From: JBBDNC01 sp040877875
GTDB lineage: Bacteria > Bacteroidota > Rhodothermia > Balneolales > Balneolaceae
Direction of reading: 5' to 3'
Assembly (NCBI GenBank): GCA_040877875.1
Contig: JBBDNC010000035.1
Span: 1 to 6,671 of the forward strand
DNA length: 6,671 nt
Made by a program: the position numbers and the translations under genes. This document shows, one piece after another, positions 1 through 6,333 of this stretch (positions within the stretch are counted from its first letter, which is position 1; each line of letters begins with the position of its first letter). The notes beneath the pieces are model-generated. The model made no database searches, was not told where the DNA came from, and worked only from the letters and a program-made list of their open reading frames with translations.

Positions 1-354
1 TCAAATTCACGAAAATGCCGGGATTGGGCAAAACAACGCTCATTTTTTGAACGCGAAGCGCTCCGAGCGACAGCGATTCCCACGCAGTGATTTTGCAAAG
101 CCTTCTTAAAATAGAGAAGTTAGTCGAAAGGGCAAAGGATTGGGAATGCCCGTCTGAAATATTGTGTAATTTTTACTGCCTGGTAATCCGGAGCCCGAGG
201 ACAGGATTTGTTTTTCACTTGTTTTTGTAGAAGGTTATTTGATCCTTAATACAGGAGATTGATTCGGATTTCAATTTACTTTCAGTTGGCCGGGATTAAC
301 CGGATTGATATCTTTCATGACGGTTCATCTTAATCAAATAATTTTTATATATCC
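1..354. other. Gene-free leader region, possible fragment of an interspersed repeat
   Basis: No credible gene is visible in this stretch. The first 90 bases are open on the plus strand in frame 1, ending at TGA 88-90. About 120 bases are open on the minus strand, but with no start codon in frame, so neither reading looks like a real protein. Bases 1-110 are richer in GC than the AT-rich remainder. Short words recur: GGATTGGG at about 21 and 138, and GGGCAAA at about 26 and 130. A weak hairpin (CTTCT, 8-base loop, AGAAG) lies around 101-121. The part from about 210 to 354 is AT-rich, as expected of the leader of the lactonase gene, but I could not find a convincing Bacteroidota-type promoter (TTTG spaced from TAnnTTTG). 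Confidence 0.4.
258..275. promoter_or_regulatory. Possible operator: imperfect palindrome upstream of the lactonase gene
   Basis: ATTGA and TCAAT form an inverted repeat with an 8-base centre, about 80 bases before the start codon at 355. The core TGATTCGGATTTCA matches about 7 of the 10 fixed positions of the generic LacI/GalR operator, which often controls sugar genes. AT-rich leaders produce such palindromes by chance, so this is only a candidate. No regulator gene is in the window. Confidence 0.18.
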
Positions 355-1185
355 ATGTCGGTCATAGACTCCCATCAACATTTCTGGCAATACCATCCGT
401 CGAAATTCCCCTGGATCAACGACAAGATGAAAATCCTTCAGAATGACTTTATGCCTCCAGACTTGAAACAGGAAATGGACCGTCACGGAGTCAACGGATG
501 TGTCGCCGTTCAGGCCGGCCAGACGGAAGGAGAAACGGAATTCCTGCTAAAACTGGCGAAGGAATATCCGTTTGTCAGAGGTGTGGTCGGCTGGCTGGAT
601 CTTGCGGCGAAAGACCTGGAAAAGAAACTGGAGCATTACACCGGCTTTGATCGGTTCAAGGGGCTGCGACATATCGTTCACGATGAACCGGACGACCGGT
701 TTCTTCTGCGACCTGATTTTTTACGGGGGATTGAAGCGCTCGGAAAATATGACTTGTGCTATGACATCCTGATTTTTGCCCGTCACTTATCGGTGGCGAT
801 TGAGTTTGCCGGCAAATTTCCCGACCAGAAATTTGTACTGGATCATATCGCCAAACCGGAAATCATGGACCAAAAGATCGGTTCGTGGGAAAAGGGGATC
901 CGCGAGCTGGCAAAGCATCCCCGCATGGTTTGCAAGGTTTCGGGGATGGTGACCGAAGCGGACTGGAATGAATGGGAGCCGGATGATTTCCGGCCTTATC
1001 TGGATGTAGTGTTCGATGCTTTCGGTACGGAACGCCTCATGTTCGGATCGGACTGGCCGGTCTGCAAGCTGGCCGCAACCTATGGCGGGGTTATTCAGTT
1101 AGTGGAGGAGTATATCGGAAATTACAATCCTGCCGAACAGGAAAAGATCATGGGGCTGAACGCTGTGGAGTGTTATGAGCTGTAA
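355..1185 (+). CDS. Amidohydrolase-family sugar lactonase, probable L-fuconolactonase
   Basis: Predicted cytoplasmic hydrolase of 276 residues that opens a sugar-acid lactone, most likely L-fucono- or L-rhamnono-lactone. It belongs to the amidohydrolase superfamily (COG3618-type, TIM barrel). Visible hallmarks are the N-terminal metal-binding HxH in IDSHQHFW (His7, His9), GLRHIVHDEPD at about 103-113, LDHIAKP with His164, CKVSG at about 193-197, and the late-strand GSDWPVC carrying Asp233, the usual catalytic aspartate. Length is normal for the family and no key residue is missing. The ATG at 355 puts HxH at the expected distance from the N terminus. No Shine-Dalgarno precedes it, only AT-rich sequence, which is common in Bacteroidota. 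The mutarotase 197 bases downstream on the same strand and the FAH-family enzyme beyond it support a role in a non-phosphorylative 6-deoxy-sugar pathway. Exact sugar specificity cannot be read from the sequence. A 4-sulfomuconolactone- or 2-pyrone-4,6-dicarboxylate-type lactonase is a less likely alternative. Confidence 0.85.
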   Translation: MSVIDSHQHFWQYHPSKFPWINDKMKILQNDFMPPDLKQEMDRHGVNGCVAVQAGQTEGETEFLLKLAKEYPFVRGVVGWLDLAAKDLEKKLEHYTGFDRFKGLRHIVHDEPDDRFLLRPDFLRGIEALGKYDLCYDILIFARHLSVAIEFAGKFPDQKFVLDHIAKPEIMDQKIGSWEKGIRELAKHPRMVCKVSGMVTEADWNEWEPDDFRPYLDVVFDAFGTERLMFGSDWPVCKLAATYGGVIQLVEEYIGNYNPAEQEKIMGLNAVECYEL

Positions 1186-1382
1186 TTTGTGATTGCTGCC
1201 ATTTTATATTATTTCACCGAGTCTTGTAATTTTTGAACCGGAATACGATGTGGACTTTCTACAGAAACTGTCAAAAAAAAGTATGGCAATAGTCTTTGTT
1301 GCATAGCCGGGTTATCCGTTTGTATTCTCCCTCGTGGCAACAGGAATTCGAATCCCGATCAAATCCAGGAATCTACATAATC

Positions 1383-1787
1383 ATGAAGCAACGGAAAACA
1401 TTCAAAAGATACTGTAAAACACTGAAGCTTAAGGATGAGCCTCACGTTATCGAGGCCTATAAAAAAGTTCATGCCAGGGGAAACGTCTGGCCGGAAGTGA
1501 CTCAGGGAATGAAGGAAGCAGGAATCCTGGATATGGAGATCTATATTTTTGGCAACCGGCTGTTTATGATTATGGATACGTTGCCTGAATTTGATCACGA
1601 CCGGGCCATGAAAGAACTGGCAAAGAAACCGCGTCAGGTTGAATGGGAGGCCTATGTTTCAAAATTTCAGCATACCCCGGAAGAGGCTACGGCAGGAGAG
1701 AAATGGCAGTTGATGGAACGGGTTTTTGAAATGGACCAGGAAGAAGAGTATGATGCGAGTGACGGCCAACTCAAAAAATGTCCTTGA
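1383..1787 (+). CDS. L-rhamnose/L-fucose mutarotase family protein (DUF718/RhaM-like)
   Basis: Predicted cytoplasmic enzyme of 134 residues that interconverts the alpha and beta anomers of a 6-deoxy sugar before its oxidation or isomerisation. The RhaM-like pattern is clear: AYKKVHARGNVWPEV (Tyr26, His30, Trp36-Pro-Glu) matches the E. coli RhaM segment YxxxHxxxWPE with its active-site Tyr and His. It is followed by EIYIFGNRLFMIMD at about 52-65 and VEWEAYVSKFQ at about 86-96, which correspond to the later strands and the conserved Trp region. I chose the ATG at 1383. An in-frame TTG at 1296 would add 29 residues unlike the family, and AGGA lies about 10 bases before the ATG. The protein is some 30 residues longer than E. 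coli RhaM, partly through an acidic tail (about 115-134). Its position after the lactonase suggests L-fucose or L-rhamnose as substrate. A short hairpin over the stop (TTGAT 1784-1788, ATCAA 1800-1804) followed by TTTTTAATATTTT could be a weak terminator. Confidence 0.85.
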   Translation: MKQRKTFKRYCKTLKLKDEPHVIEAYKKVHARGNVWPEVTQGMKEAGILDMEIYIFGNRLFMIMDTLPEFDHDRAMKELAKKPRQVEWEAYVSKFQHTPEEATAGEKWQLMERVFEMDQEEEYDASDGQLKKCP

Positions 1788-1883
1788 TAGCCTCTAATCA
1801 TCAATTTTTAATATTTTGTAATCGGATTGGGATGGATAAGCTACCGGTACATAAAGAGTTTTATTTGCGGGGAGGTGGATCCA

Positions 1884-2021
1884 TCACCAAATCGTCTCTA
1901 CAAACTCCCATTCAATGAGACGCCGGTCTTTTGTCACCAGGTCTGCCTGGTTTTCCAAACAACTGGCCGCGATCAGCGACAAACAATGTTTTTTGAATTC
2001 ACTGACTGAGATTGTTTTCAT
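1884..2021 (-). pseudogene. Collapsed toxin-antitoxin locus: Phd/YefM antitoxin start fused in frame to PIN (VapC) toxin end
   Basis: A 45-codon ORF runs from ATG at 2021 to TGA at 1884-1886. Its first residues, MKTISVSEFKKHCL, are typical of a Phd/YefM antitoxin N terminus (family pattern MKTISVSEFKAxCL). From about residue 16 it reads LIAASCLENQADLVTKD, then RRLIEWEFVETIW and stop. That matches the last helix and strand of a PIN-domain toxin (family pattern DRLIAATALxxGAxLVTKDxxI...VxTIW). The rest of the antitoxin and the N-terminal PIN domain with its catalytic acidic residues are absent. The simplest reading is an in-frame deletion in a phd-vapC pair, with the join near codons 14-17, where both families carry a similar Leu/Ile stretch. 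A TACTTTTG box on the minus strand (2062-2069) matches the Bacteroidota -7 motif, but I see no properly spaced -33 box. The ORF cannot be an active nuclease. Whether a peptide is still made is unknown. The identification rests on recalled family patterns, without alignment. Confidence 0.7.
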
Positions 2022-2109
2022 GGAAATTTTTATTTATTAACTATAGTCATTTTAAAGTAGTCAAAAGTAAATGTATGTCCAATTTTTACTATTTAAAGCA
2101 CATATCATA

Positions 2110-2946
2110 TCAACCCACCCGGTTGACAAGGGTCCCGATCGGGTCAATGGTAATACGGATTTCATCGCCTGATTGAAGAGTAAAGTCACTGCCCGGCACA
2201 ATTCCTGTCCCGGTCATCAGCAGGCAGCCGTGGGGAAAAGTGCACTCCCGGTAGAGCCAGGAGACCAATTCCTTCGGCGTTCTTTTCATCTGGTCGATAT
2301 CGATGTTTCCGGAATAGGCCGGATTCCCGTTTCGCAGGATCTCCATCCGGATTTCCGTTTCCGCAGGAAGGGGATCTTCCGTGACAAAAATTCCGGGTCC
2401 TACCGCAGTACTTCCGTCGTACGATTTTGCCTGGGGAAGGTAGAGTGGGTTTTCCCCTTCGATACTTCTCGAACTCATATCATTGCCGATCGTATATCCG
2501 ACGATTTTTCCCGATGAAGTGACTGCAAGGGTCAGTTCCGGTTCGGGGACGTCCCATGCGGAATCTTTACGGATTCTGACATTTTCATCCGGCCCGACCG
2601 TACGATAGGCCGTAGCTTTAAAAAATATTTCCGGGCGTTCCGCGTCGTAGACTTTCGAGTAAAACGTACCTCCCCCTGCATCCCTGGACTCCTCCTCCCG
2701 GCCGAGTTTACTGTTGTAATAAGTCACCCCGCAAGCCCACACCTCCTGATTTTGAATAGGAGCATGCAGCTCATTCAAAAGTTGATCTTTCGAGATTTTC
2801 GCAGGCTCCAGTGTCCGGATGGTATCTGTTATTTTTCCGAATAAATGATCGTCATTGACAAAGCTATCCCAATCCTGATTTTCCAGGATATACAGGGAGT
2901 TGTCTTGTTCAATGACAATACTTTTTTCGGTTTTGTAAAGGATCAT
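2110..2946 (-). CDS. Fumarylacetoacetate hydrolase (FAH) family enzyme, 2-keto-3-deoxy-sugar-acid dehydratase or hydrolase type
   Basis: Predicted cytoplasmic metal-dependent enzyme of 278 residues. The FAH-fold catalytic part starts near residue 68 (VWACGVTYYNSK) after a family-typical N-terminal domain. The metal site is intact: PEPEL gives Glu135 and Glu137, GND gives Asp156, and QAK gives Lys174. The segment SSRSIEGENPLYLPQAK (158-174) is, as I recall it, the signature of the subgroup holding archaeal 2-keto-3-deoxy-D-arabinonate dehydratase. Related FAH enzymes cleave 2,4-diketo-3-deoxy-L-fuconate to pyruvate and lactate, the last step of the L-fucose route that uses an L-fuconolactonase. 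The neighbouring lactonase and mutarotase favour a deoxy-sugar role, while the signature keeps a pentonate dehydratase possible. The gene is transcribed toward the other two, so it is not in their operon. The start at 2946 gives the normal family length. The true substrate is unresolved. Confidence 0.85.
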   Translation of the reverse strand: MILYKTEKSIVIEQDNSLYILENQDWDSFVNDDHLFGKITDTIRTLEPAKISKDQLLNELHAPIQNQEVWACGVTYYNSKLGREEESRDAGGGTFYSKVYDAERPEIFFKATAYRTVGPDENVRIRKDSAWDVPEPELTLAVTSSGKIVGYTIGNDMSSRSIEGENPLYLPQAKSYDGSTAVGPGIFVTEDPLPAETEIRMEILRNGNPAYSGNIDIDQMKRTPKELVSWLYRECTFPHGCLLMTGTGIVPGSDFTLQSGDEIRITIDPIGTLVNRVG

Positions 2947-2963
2947 TTGGGCTTGAATGTAAT

Positions 2964-2979
2964 TTCAAAAAAGTTTGAA
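2964..2979. promoter_or_regulatory. Inverted repeat just upstream of the FAH-family gene
   Basis: TTCAAA and TTTGAA are perfect 6-base arms around a 4-base spacer, lying 18-33 bases before the start codon at 2946. The position suits an operator or the promoter-proximal region of the minus-strand gene. No spaced -33/-7 pair was convincing here. The repeat is short and the sequence AT-rich, so chance is a serious alternative. Confidence 0.22.
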
Positions 2980-3134
2980 TCGTAAAGCCAAAAGGAATGC
3001 TTTGACTTCAGGCATGGCTGATGAATAACCGGCCTTGCAAGCTTCTCCGGAAAGCTCTGAATTATTCGGAATATGAAAAAACTAACTGAAATAAGTAAAC
3101 AATGAATTTATTATTTAACGCAGAACGGAGAGAA

Positions 3135-3166
3135 CAGTGCTTCACTGACACACTTCCGCCGGCGGA
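3135..3166 (-). terminator. Possible transcription end downstream of the DUF5916 gene
   Basis: Two symmetric elements lie 11-42 bases past the reconstructed stop at 3177-3179. One is a perfect 12-base palindrome, TCCGCCGGCGGA (3155-3166). The other is a small hairpin, CAGTG-AAG-CACTG as read on the minus strand (3135-3147), followed by the pyrimidine-rich TTCTCTCC. Neither has a proper U-tract, so this is not a canonical intrinsic terminator. The location and GC-rich symmetry are the only support. Confidence 0.3.
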
Positions 3167-3176
3167 TGACATACTG

Positions 3177-5539
3177 TTAAAATCGATGAGTATAATTCAG
3201 CTTGATGACGCCCTGGGTTTCAATGGGATCGAANNNNNNNNNNNNNNNNNNNNNNNNNNNNNNNNNNNNNNNNNNNNNNNNNNNNNNNNNNNNNNNNNNN
3301 NNNNNNNNNNNNNNNNNNNNNNNNNNNNNNNNNAAAATCGATGAGTATAATTCAGCTTGATGACGCCCTGGGTTTCAATGGGATCGAATTGATTTTCGAG
3401 CTGGATCCAATTGAAAGTGTGGACCAGGTATAGATCGGCTCCCGGCTGAATTGTCCACCGGAAACGATTATAGAGTCCCAGAACTTCACTGACATTATCG
3501 AACTGGACGATATTGGTAAAGGCGATATCCGGCGTCAGGTCGATGTTATTACTCAAACGAAACAGGTCGGTTTGAAAACTGCCCTGAGGGAGAGAACCAT
3601 TACTTTGTTCCCAATCCGCTGAAAGATTTATTCCAGGAGACGGCCGTACGGTAAGGTCTAATGCATAAACCGTCCGCGTACCGGTCCAGAAACTTTCATG
3701 GGTGAATACCGCCCCGGCAGATACCGGCCTGTAGCTTGCACTTTGCAATTCGCTTGTGAACGACCAGGTGTAGTAATCGCCACTCGGAATGATGATTGAT
3801 CCGTCTCTGAGAAGGTCAAAGTCAAAGGTAAGCCGCTCAAAATTCCGTGAAATCTCCATTTTGATCTGGTCGCCGCTCTCAAAGGTCAGTTCGAACGGAG
3901 TAAGTCGCAATTCGACAGTTTCCGGTTTAAAATCGAGGTCCGTCAGGTATTCGAATCGAAGCTGGGTGTCGATAGATCTCAGCCAGGTGTGGTTGTTGAA
4001 AAAATGTTCGTACCCAATGGTCGGCTGAAGCCTGCGAAAAGCAACACGCTGTGCAAATCCGACAGCCGGGTTAAACGCTTTTCCGAATTCCCGGTAGGAG
4101 AGTTGTCCATAGAACGGATAATTGGGGTATTCTAAACGAATTCCACGGCTTGTCCGGTCCCAGAACGATGTGTTTTCATCCGGGGTGTGCATGTTGTGCC
4201 AGACAAAGAACGCCTGAAATTGAAGGTTTTTATCTCCCAGGAAACTGGAAGTGTTCAGTTCGAGATCCGCTCCGAGTGTGTGACGATTGTTCAGGAGGTC
4301 GTCGTCAAGAGTGGCTCTGCGCGTATAGATCATCCCTATACTGCTTTCTTCCAGGATATTTTGTTTGACTCGGGCAACTGTGAAATCTTCAGGATTTACC
4401 TCCCCGCTTGGGCCTGTACGGATTTGATAAAATCCGAGACTGGCATCTCCCTCTCTTCCCAGAACTTTGGCGCCTGCATGAATGGGAATCGGATCTCCTT
4501 CAACCAGGCCGATCCGCCGGCTGAAAAACGGGGTAACCCTGCTGGCAGGAGCGAAACTAAAGATATTGGAGCCCTCGAGGAAAAAGGATCGCTGCTCGGG
4601 GAAAAAGAGTGGAAACCGAGTAAGATTTACCCTGCGCTGGTCCACTTCGGTTTCGGCAAAATCGGTGTTCACAGTCATCGAGGTTCGGATACTCGGAGTG
4701 ATGTTATAGGAGACGTCAAAACCTGCATTGGCCGACCCATCGTCTGCAGGTTCTCCTTCTGTCCATGTTCGGTTAACACCGGTTGTAGCATAGGGAGTGA
4801 CTTCCAGTCCAAGGCCCTGGTTCATCCCGGTCAATCCGGTAAGCCGCCCGGCGTTCTGAGGCTGGAAGAGGCCCTGATTACGTCTCCATCCTGCCCAAAG
4901 GATCTCTTCATTGTGTCTGCGGATGGTTCGCTGGAAATTAATTCTCCAGACGGACTGATTCGGGTCAAAGTCGAGAGTTCGGAACGGGATCCGTATTTCG
5001 GCAATCCAGCCTTTGTCGGTAATGGAAGTCCGGACATTCCAGATGCCATCCCAGGACTTATTCAGAGTTCTTCCCTGGCCGGTGGTTAACAACCCGTCCC
5101 CCCGAATGGCGGCCGGGTTCGTTTCAAAAAAGTATGCGTTACGTCCGTCGTTAAACGTATCCAGTGTCCACATAAAACGGTCGTCCGAGAACAGGCTCTC
5201 ATCGCGCCTTTTTTGCCAGGCGAGTATTTTGTCCGGCTCGCTGTCAAAGAGAATGGCCCCGATATAGAGGTAGTGATCGTCGTATGCGATATATATTTCA
5301 GACCTTTCCGAAGGCTCACTTCCTTCCTCAGGTTCTTGTTGGGTGAAATTAGTATTGGGAGTTATGTTTTGCCAGAAAGGTTCATCAAGCCGGCCGTCCA
5401 GTTGAAAGTCGTGATCCGGGGAAATCCGATGGGCTTCCACCTGATAAGACATCGGATCTGTTGAAATTTGTGCCGATGAAATCATTGGAAGGAAGGCAGG
5501 CAGAAATGTAAGGAAACAGAATGTGAGCCTGATGATCAT
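3177..5539 (-). CDS. DUF5916 outer-membrane protein with N-terminal CBM9-like domain, interrupted by an assembly gap
   Basis: Predicted outer-membrane protein of unknown function. Residues 1-23 form a signal peptide (Arg4, hydrophobic core, cleavage at SSA before Gln24). About 45-235 is a CBM9-like beta-sandwich beginning LDGRLDEPFWQ. The remainder is the DUF5916 beta-barrel-like part, marked by NTDFAETEVDQRR and RFPLFFPEQRSFFLEG (about 291-323). The start at 5539 is set by the signal peptide. The 100-N gap falls at the very C terminus. Reading straight through it gives a meaningless tail in a shifted frame. Merging the two identical 55-base flanks gives ...LNYTHRF followed by TAA at 3177-3179, for 735 residues. 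A terminal Phe is the usual outer-membrane insertion signal, and the length is normal for the family, so the gene is probably intact in the organism. The family is common in Bacteroidota and relatives. A role in binding or handling a glycan or other ligand is a guess from the CBM9-like domain. Confidence 0.88.
3179..3233. repeat. 55-base duplicate, left side of the assembly gap
   Basis: Bases 3179-3233 are identical to 3334-3388 and stop exactly where the N run begins. This copy joins the true downstream flank. Read on the minus strand it carries the last codons of the DUF5916 gene and leads directly to the TAA stop. It is interpreted as the contig-end overlap, not a biological repeat. Confidence 0.9.
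3234..3333. other. Scaffold gap of exactly 100 N
   Basis: The run is exactly 100 N, the conventional placeholder for a gap of unknown size. Both edges carry the same 55 bases, so the flanking contigs overlap and the real gap length is most likely minus 55, with nothing missing. The window is then 155 bases too long here. Because 155 is not a multiple of three, the gap also shifts the reading frame of the gene it interrupts. Confidence 0.92.
3334..3388. repeat. 55-base duplicate, right side of the assembly gap
   Basis: This is the second copy of the sequence at 3179-3233, starting at the first base after the N run. On the minus strand it encodes FDPIETQGVIKLNYTHRF in frame with the rest of the DUF5916 protein, so this copy is joined to the true upstream coding sequence. 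Confidence 0.9.
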
Positions 5540-5562
5540 GATCTGTTTTGGGATTTGAAAAT

Positions 5563-5581
5563 AAACGTTTTAATCAATTAA
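5563..5581. promoter_or_regulatory. AT-rich palindromes before the DUF5916 start
   Basis: The palindrome AAACGTTT (5563-5570) abuts an inverted repeat, TTAAT-CA-ATTAA (5570-5581), ending about 42 bases before the start codon at 5539. On the minus strand the following TATTTTCA is a partial match to the Bacteroidota -7 box. This may be the promoter/operator zone of the gene, but the evidence is only position and symmetry. Confidence 0.2.
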
Positions 5582-5618
5582 AGCAGGTAAAATTACCGGG
5601 GCTGATGATCCGTCAGGT

Positions 5619-5644
5619 GGTGGCCCACTCCCCAGGAGGCCGCC
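5619..5644. other. GC-rich hairpin in the 236-base spacer between two minus-strand genes
   Basis: GGTGGCC (5619-5625) can pair with GGCCGCC (5638-5644) through seven base pairs, one of them a G-U wobble. Inside the loop, CTCC and GGAG (minus-strand reading) can form a competing inner stem. It is the only strongly structured, GC-rich element in the AT-rich spacer 5540-5775, and no gene is visible there. It lacks a U-tract in the minus direction, so it is not a standard terminator. It could be a leader structure for the DUF5916 transcript or an RNA-stabilising element after the upstream gene. Confidence 0.3.
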
Positions 5645-5775
5645 TTTGAAATCTATTGGAAAATACAAGTCAGAAAGGAATCATTTTTGTAAAAAACTGT
5701 AATGTATTGACTCTTGAAGCCCTCATGGTTATTTCACTGAGATACAGACAAACGGAGCGGCGGACTCACGAATCC

Positions 5776-6279
5776 TCACCGATTGGCTTGATCATATTCA
5801 CGAATAAACTGGGAGAGAACATTGTCTGCCGCATCCGGAATCGTTTGAAGCTGATCGTAGGAGACGAGCCCGACCATTCCGGTTTCCCAGGTACTTGCTG
5901 AAGTTTGCAGGTCACGGTTCAGAATGAGTTTTACCGGTTGGTATAATCTCAGGTTAATGGAAAAAGGAACCAGGCCGTTGTCGAGCTGCAGGGTGTTGAT
6001 GTGCATGTGGAGGAAGGGGACGTCGGCCGAAGATTCCACTTCTTCATCGGATACGTATCGAAGGTTGGCATTCACCAGTTTGTTAATGGACTGCTGTCTG
6101 ATTTTGGTGGGCGTGAGTGTGGTGTCCTGTGTAACGGATTCGCTGCCCTGGATGTTGACCGTAAAACCCACTTCCTGAATTCCCTGAAGGGAGAATCGTT
6201 CGCGGACGACTTCGTTTTGGGCACAGAGTTCGAAGGCCGGAAATAGAATGAGCCAGAGTGGAATAATCAGGTATTTCAT
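5776..6279 (-). CDS. Small exported protein of unknown function
   Basis: This 167-residue protein has a clear signal peptide: MKYL, a hydrophobic stretch through LFPAF, and a likely cleavage at LCA before Gln. The Cys there does not sit in a lipobox, so a soluble periplasmic protein is more likely than a lipoprotein. I chose the ATG at 6279. An in-frame TTG at 6300 would add seven residues before the signal peptide. The mature part alternates short polar and hydrophobic strands: GFTVNIQG, then PFLHMHINTLQLDNGLVPF and SINLRLYQPVKL. It ends with STWETGMVGLV and a C-terminal helix, AADNVLSQFIREYDQAN. From memory this layout (TW.TG.VG followed by D.V..FI..Y...N) recurs in uncharacterised periplasmic proteins of many phyla, but I cannot name a family or function. 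It lies 54 bases after the DUF423 gene and 236 before the DUF5916 gene on the same strand, so it may be co-transcribed with the former. Confidence 0.75.
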   Translation of the reverse strand: MKYLIIPLWLILFPAFELCAQNEVVRERFSLQGIQEVGFTVNIQGSESVTQDTTLTPTKIRQQSINKLVNANLRYVSDEEVESSADVPFLHMHINTLQLDNGLVPFSINLRLYQPVKLILNRDLQTSASTWETGMVGLVSYDQLQTIPDAADNVLSQFIREYDQANR

Positions 6280-6333
6280 AATGTGAGGAATCAAATTCAA
6301 TAAGAAAAAATATTCCTTCTGAGGTATGTTTAT

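Noticed and set aside
1295..1338. Bacteroidota-type promoter (TTTG ... TAnnTTTG) before the mutarotase
   Set aside because: TTTG at 1295 and TATCCGTTTG further on are suggestive, but the -7 box has two extra bases between TA and TTTG, so the match is not good enough to list.
1296..1382. N-terminal extension of the mutarotase from a TTG start
   Set aside because: The 29 extra residues do not look like the family and the ATG at 1383 has an AGGA upstream. The extension is open by chance.
1827..2009. 60-codon plus-strand ORF in the convergent spacer
   Set aside because: It lacks an ATG and overlaps the minus-strand toxin-antitoxin remnant, which has recognisable family motifs. The plus reading has none.
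3102..3344. Plus-strand ORF starting MNLLFNAERR and running into the gap
   Set aside because: It is sustained only by the N run and overlaps the reconstructed end of the DUF5916 gene antisense. No recognisable protein features.
3179..3388. A genuine tandem repeat flanking a cloning gap
   Set aside because: The identity is exactly 55 bases and abuts both gap edges, and collapsing it yields a correct stop and a family-typical C terminus. An assembly overlap explains all of this.
4187..5089. 300-codon plus-strand ORF opposite the DUF5916 gene
   Set aside because: It lies entirely antisense to a well-supported coding sequence, has no family resemblance and no plausible start region. Long antisense frames arise from codon bias in the real gene.
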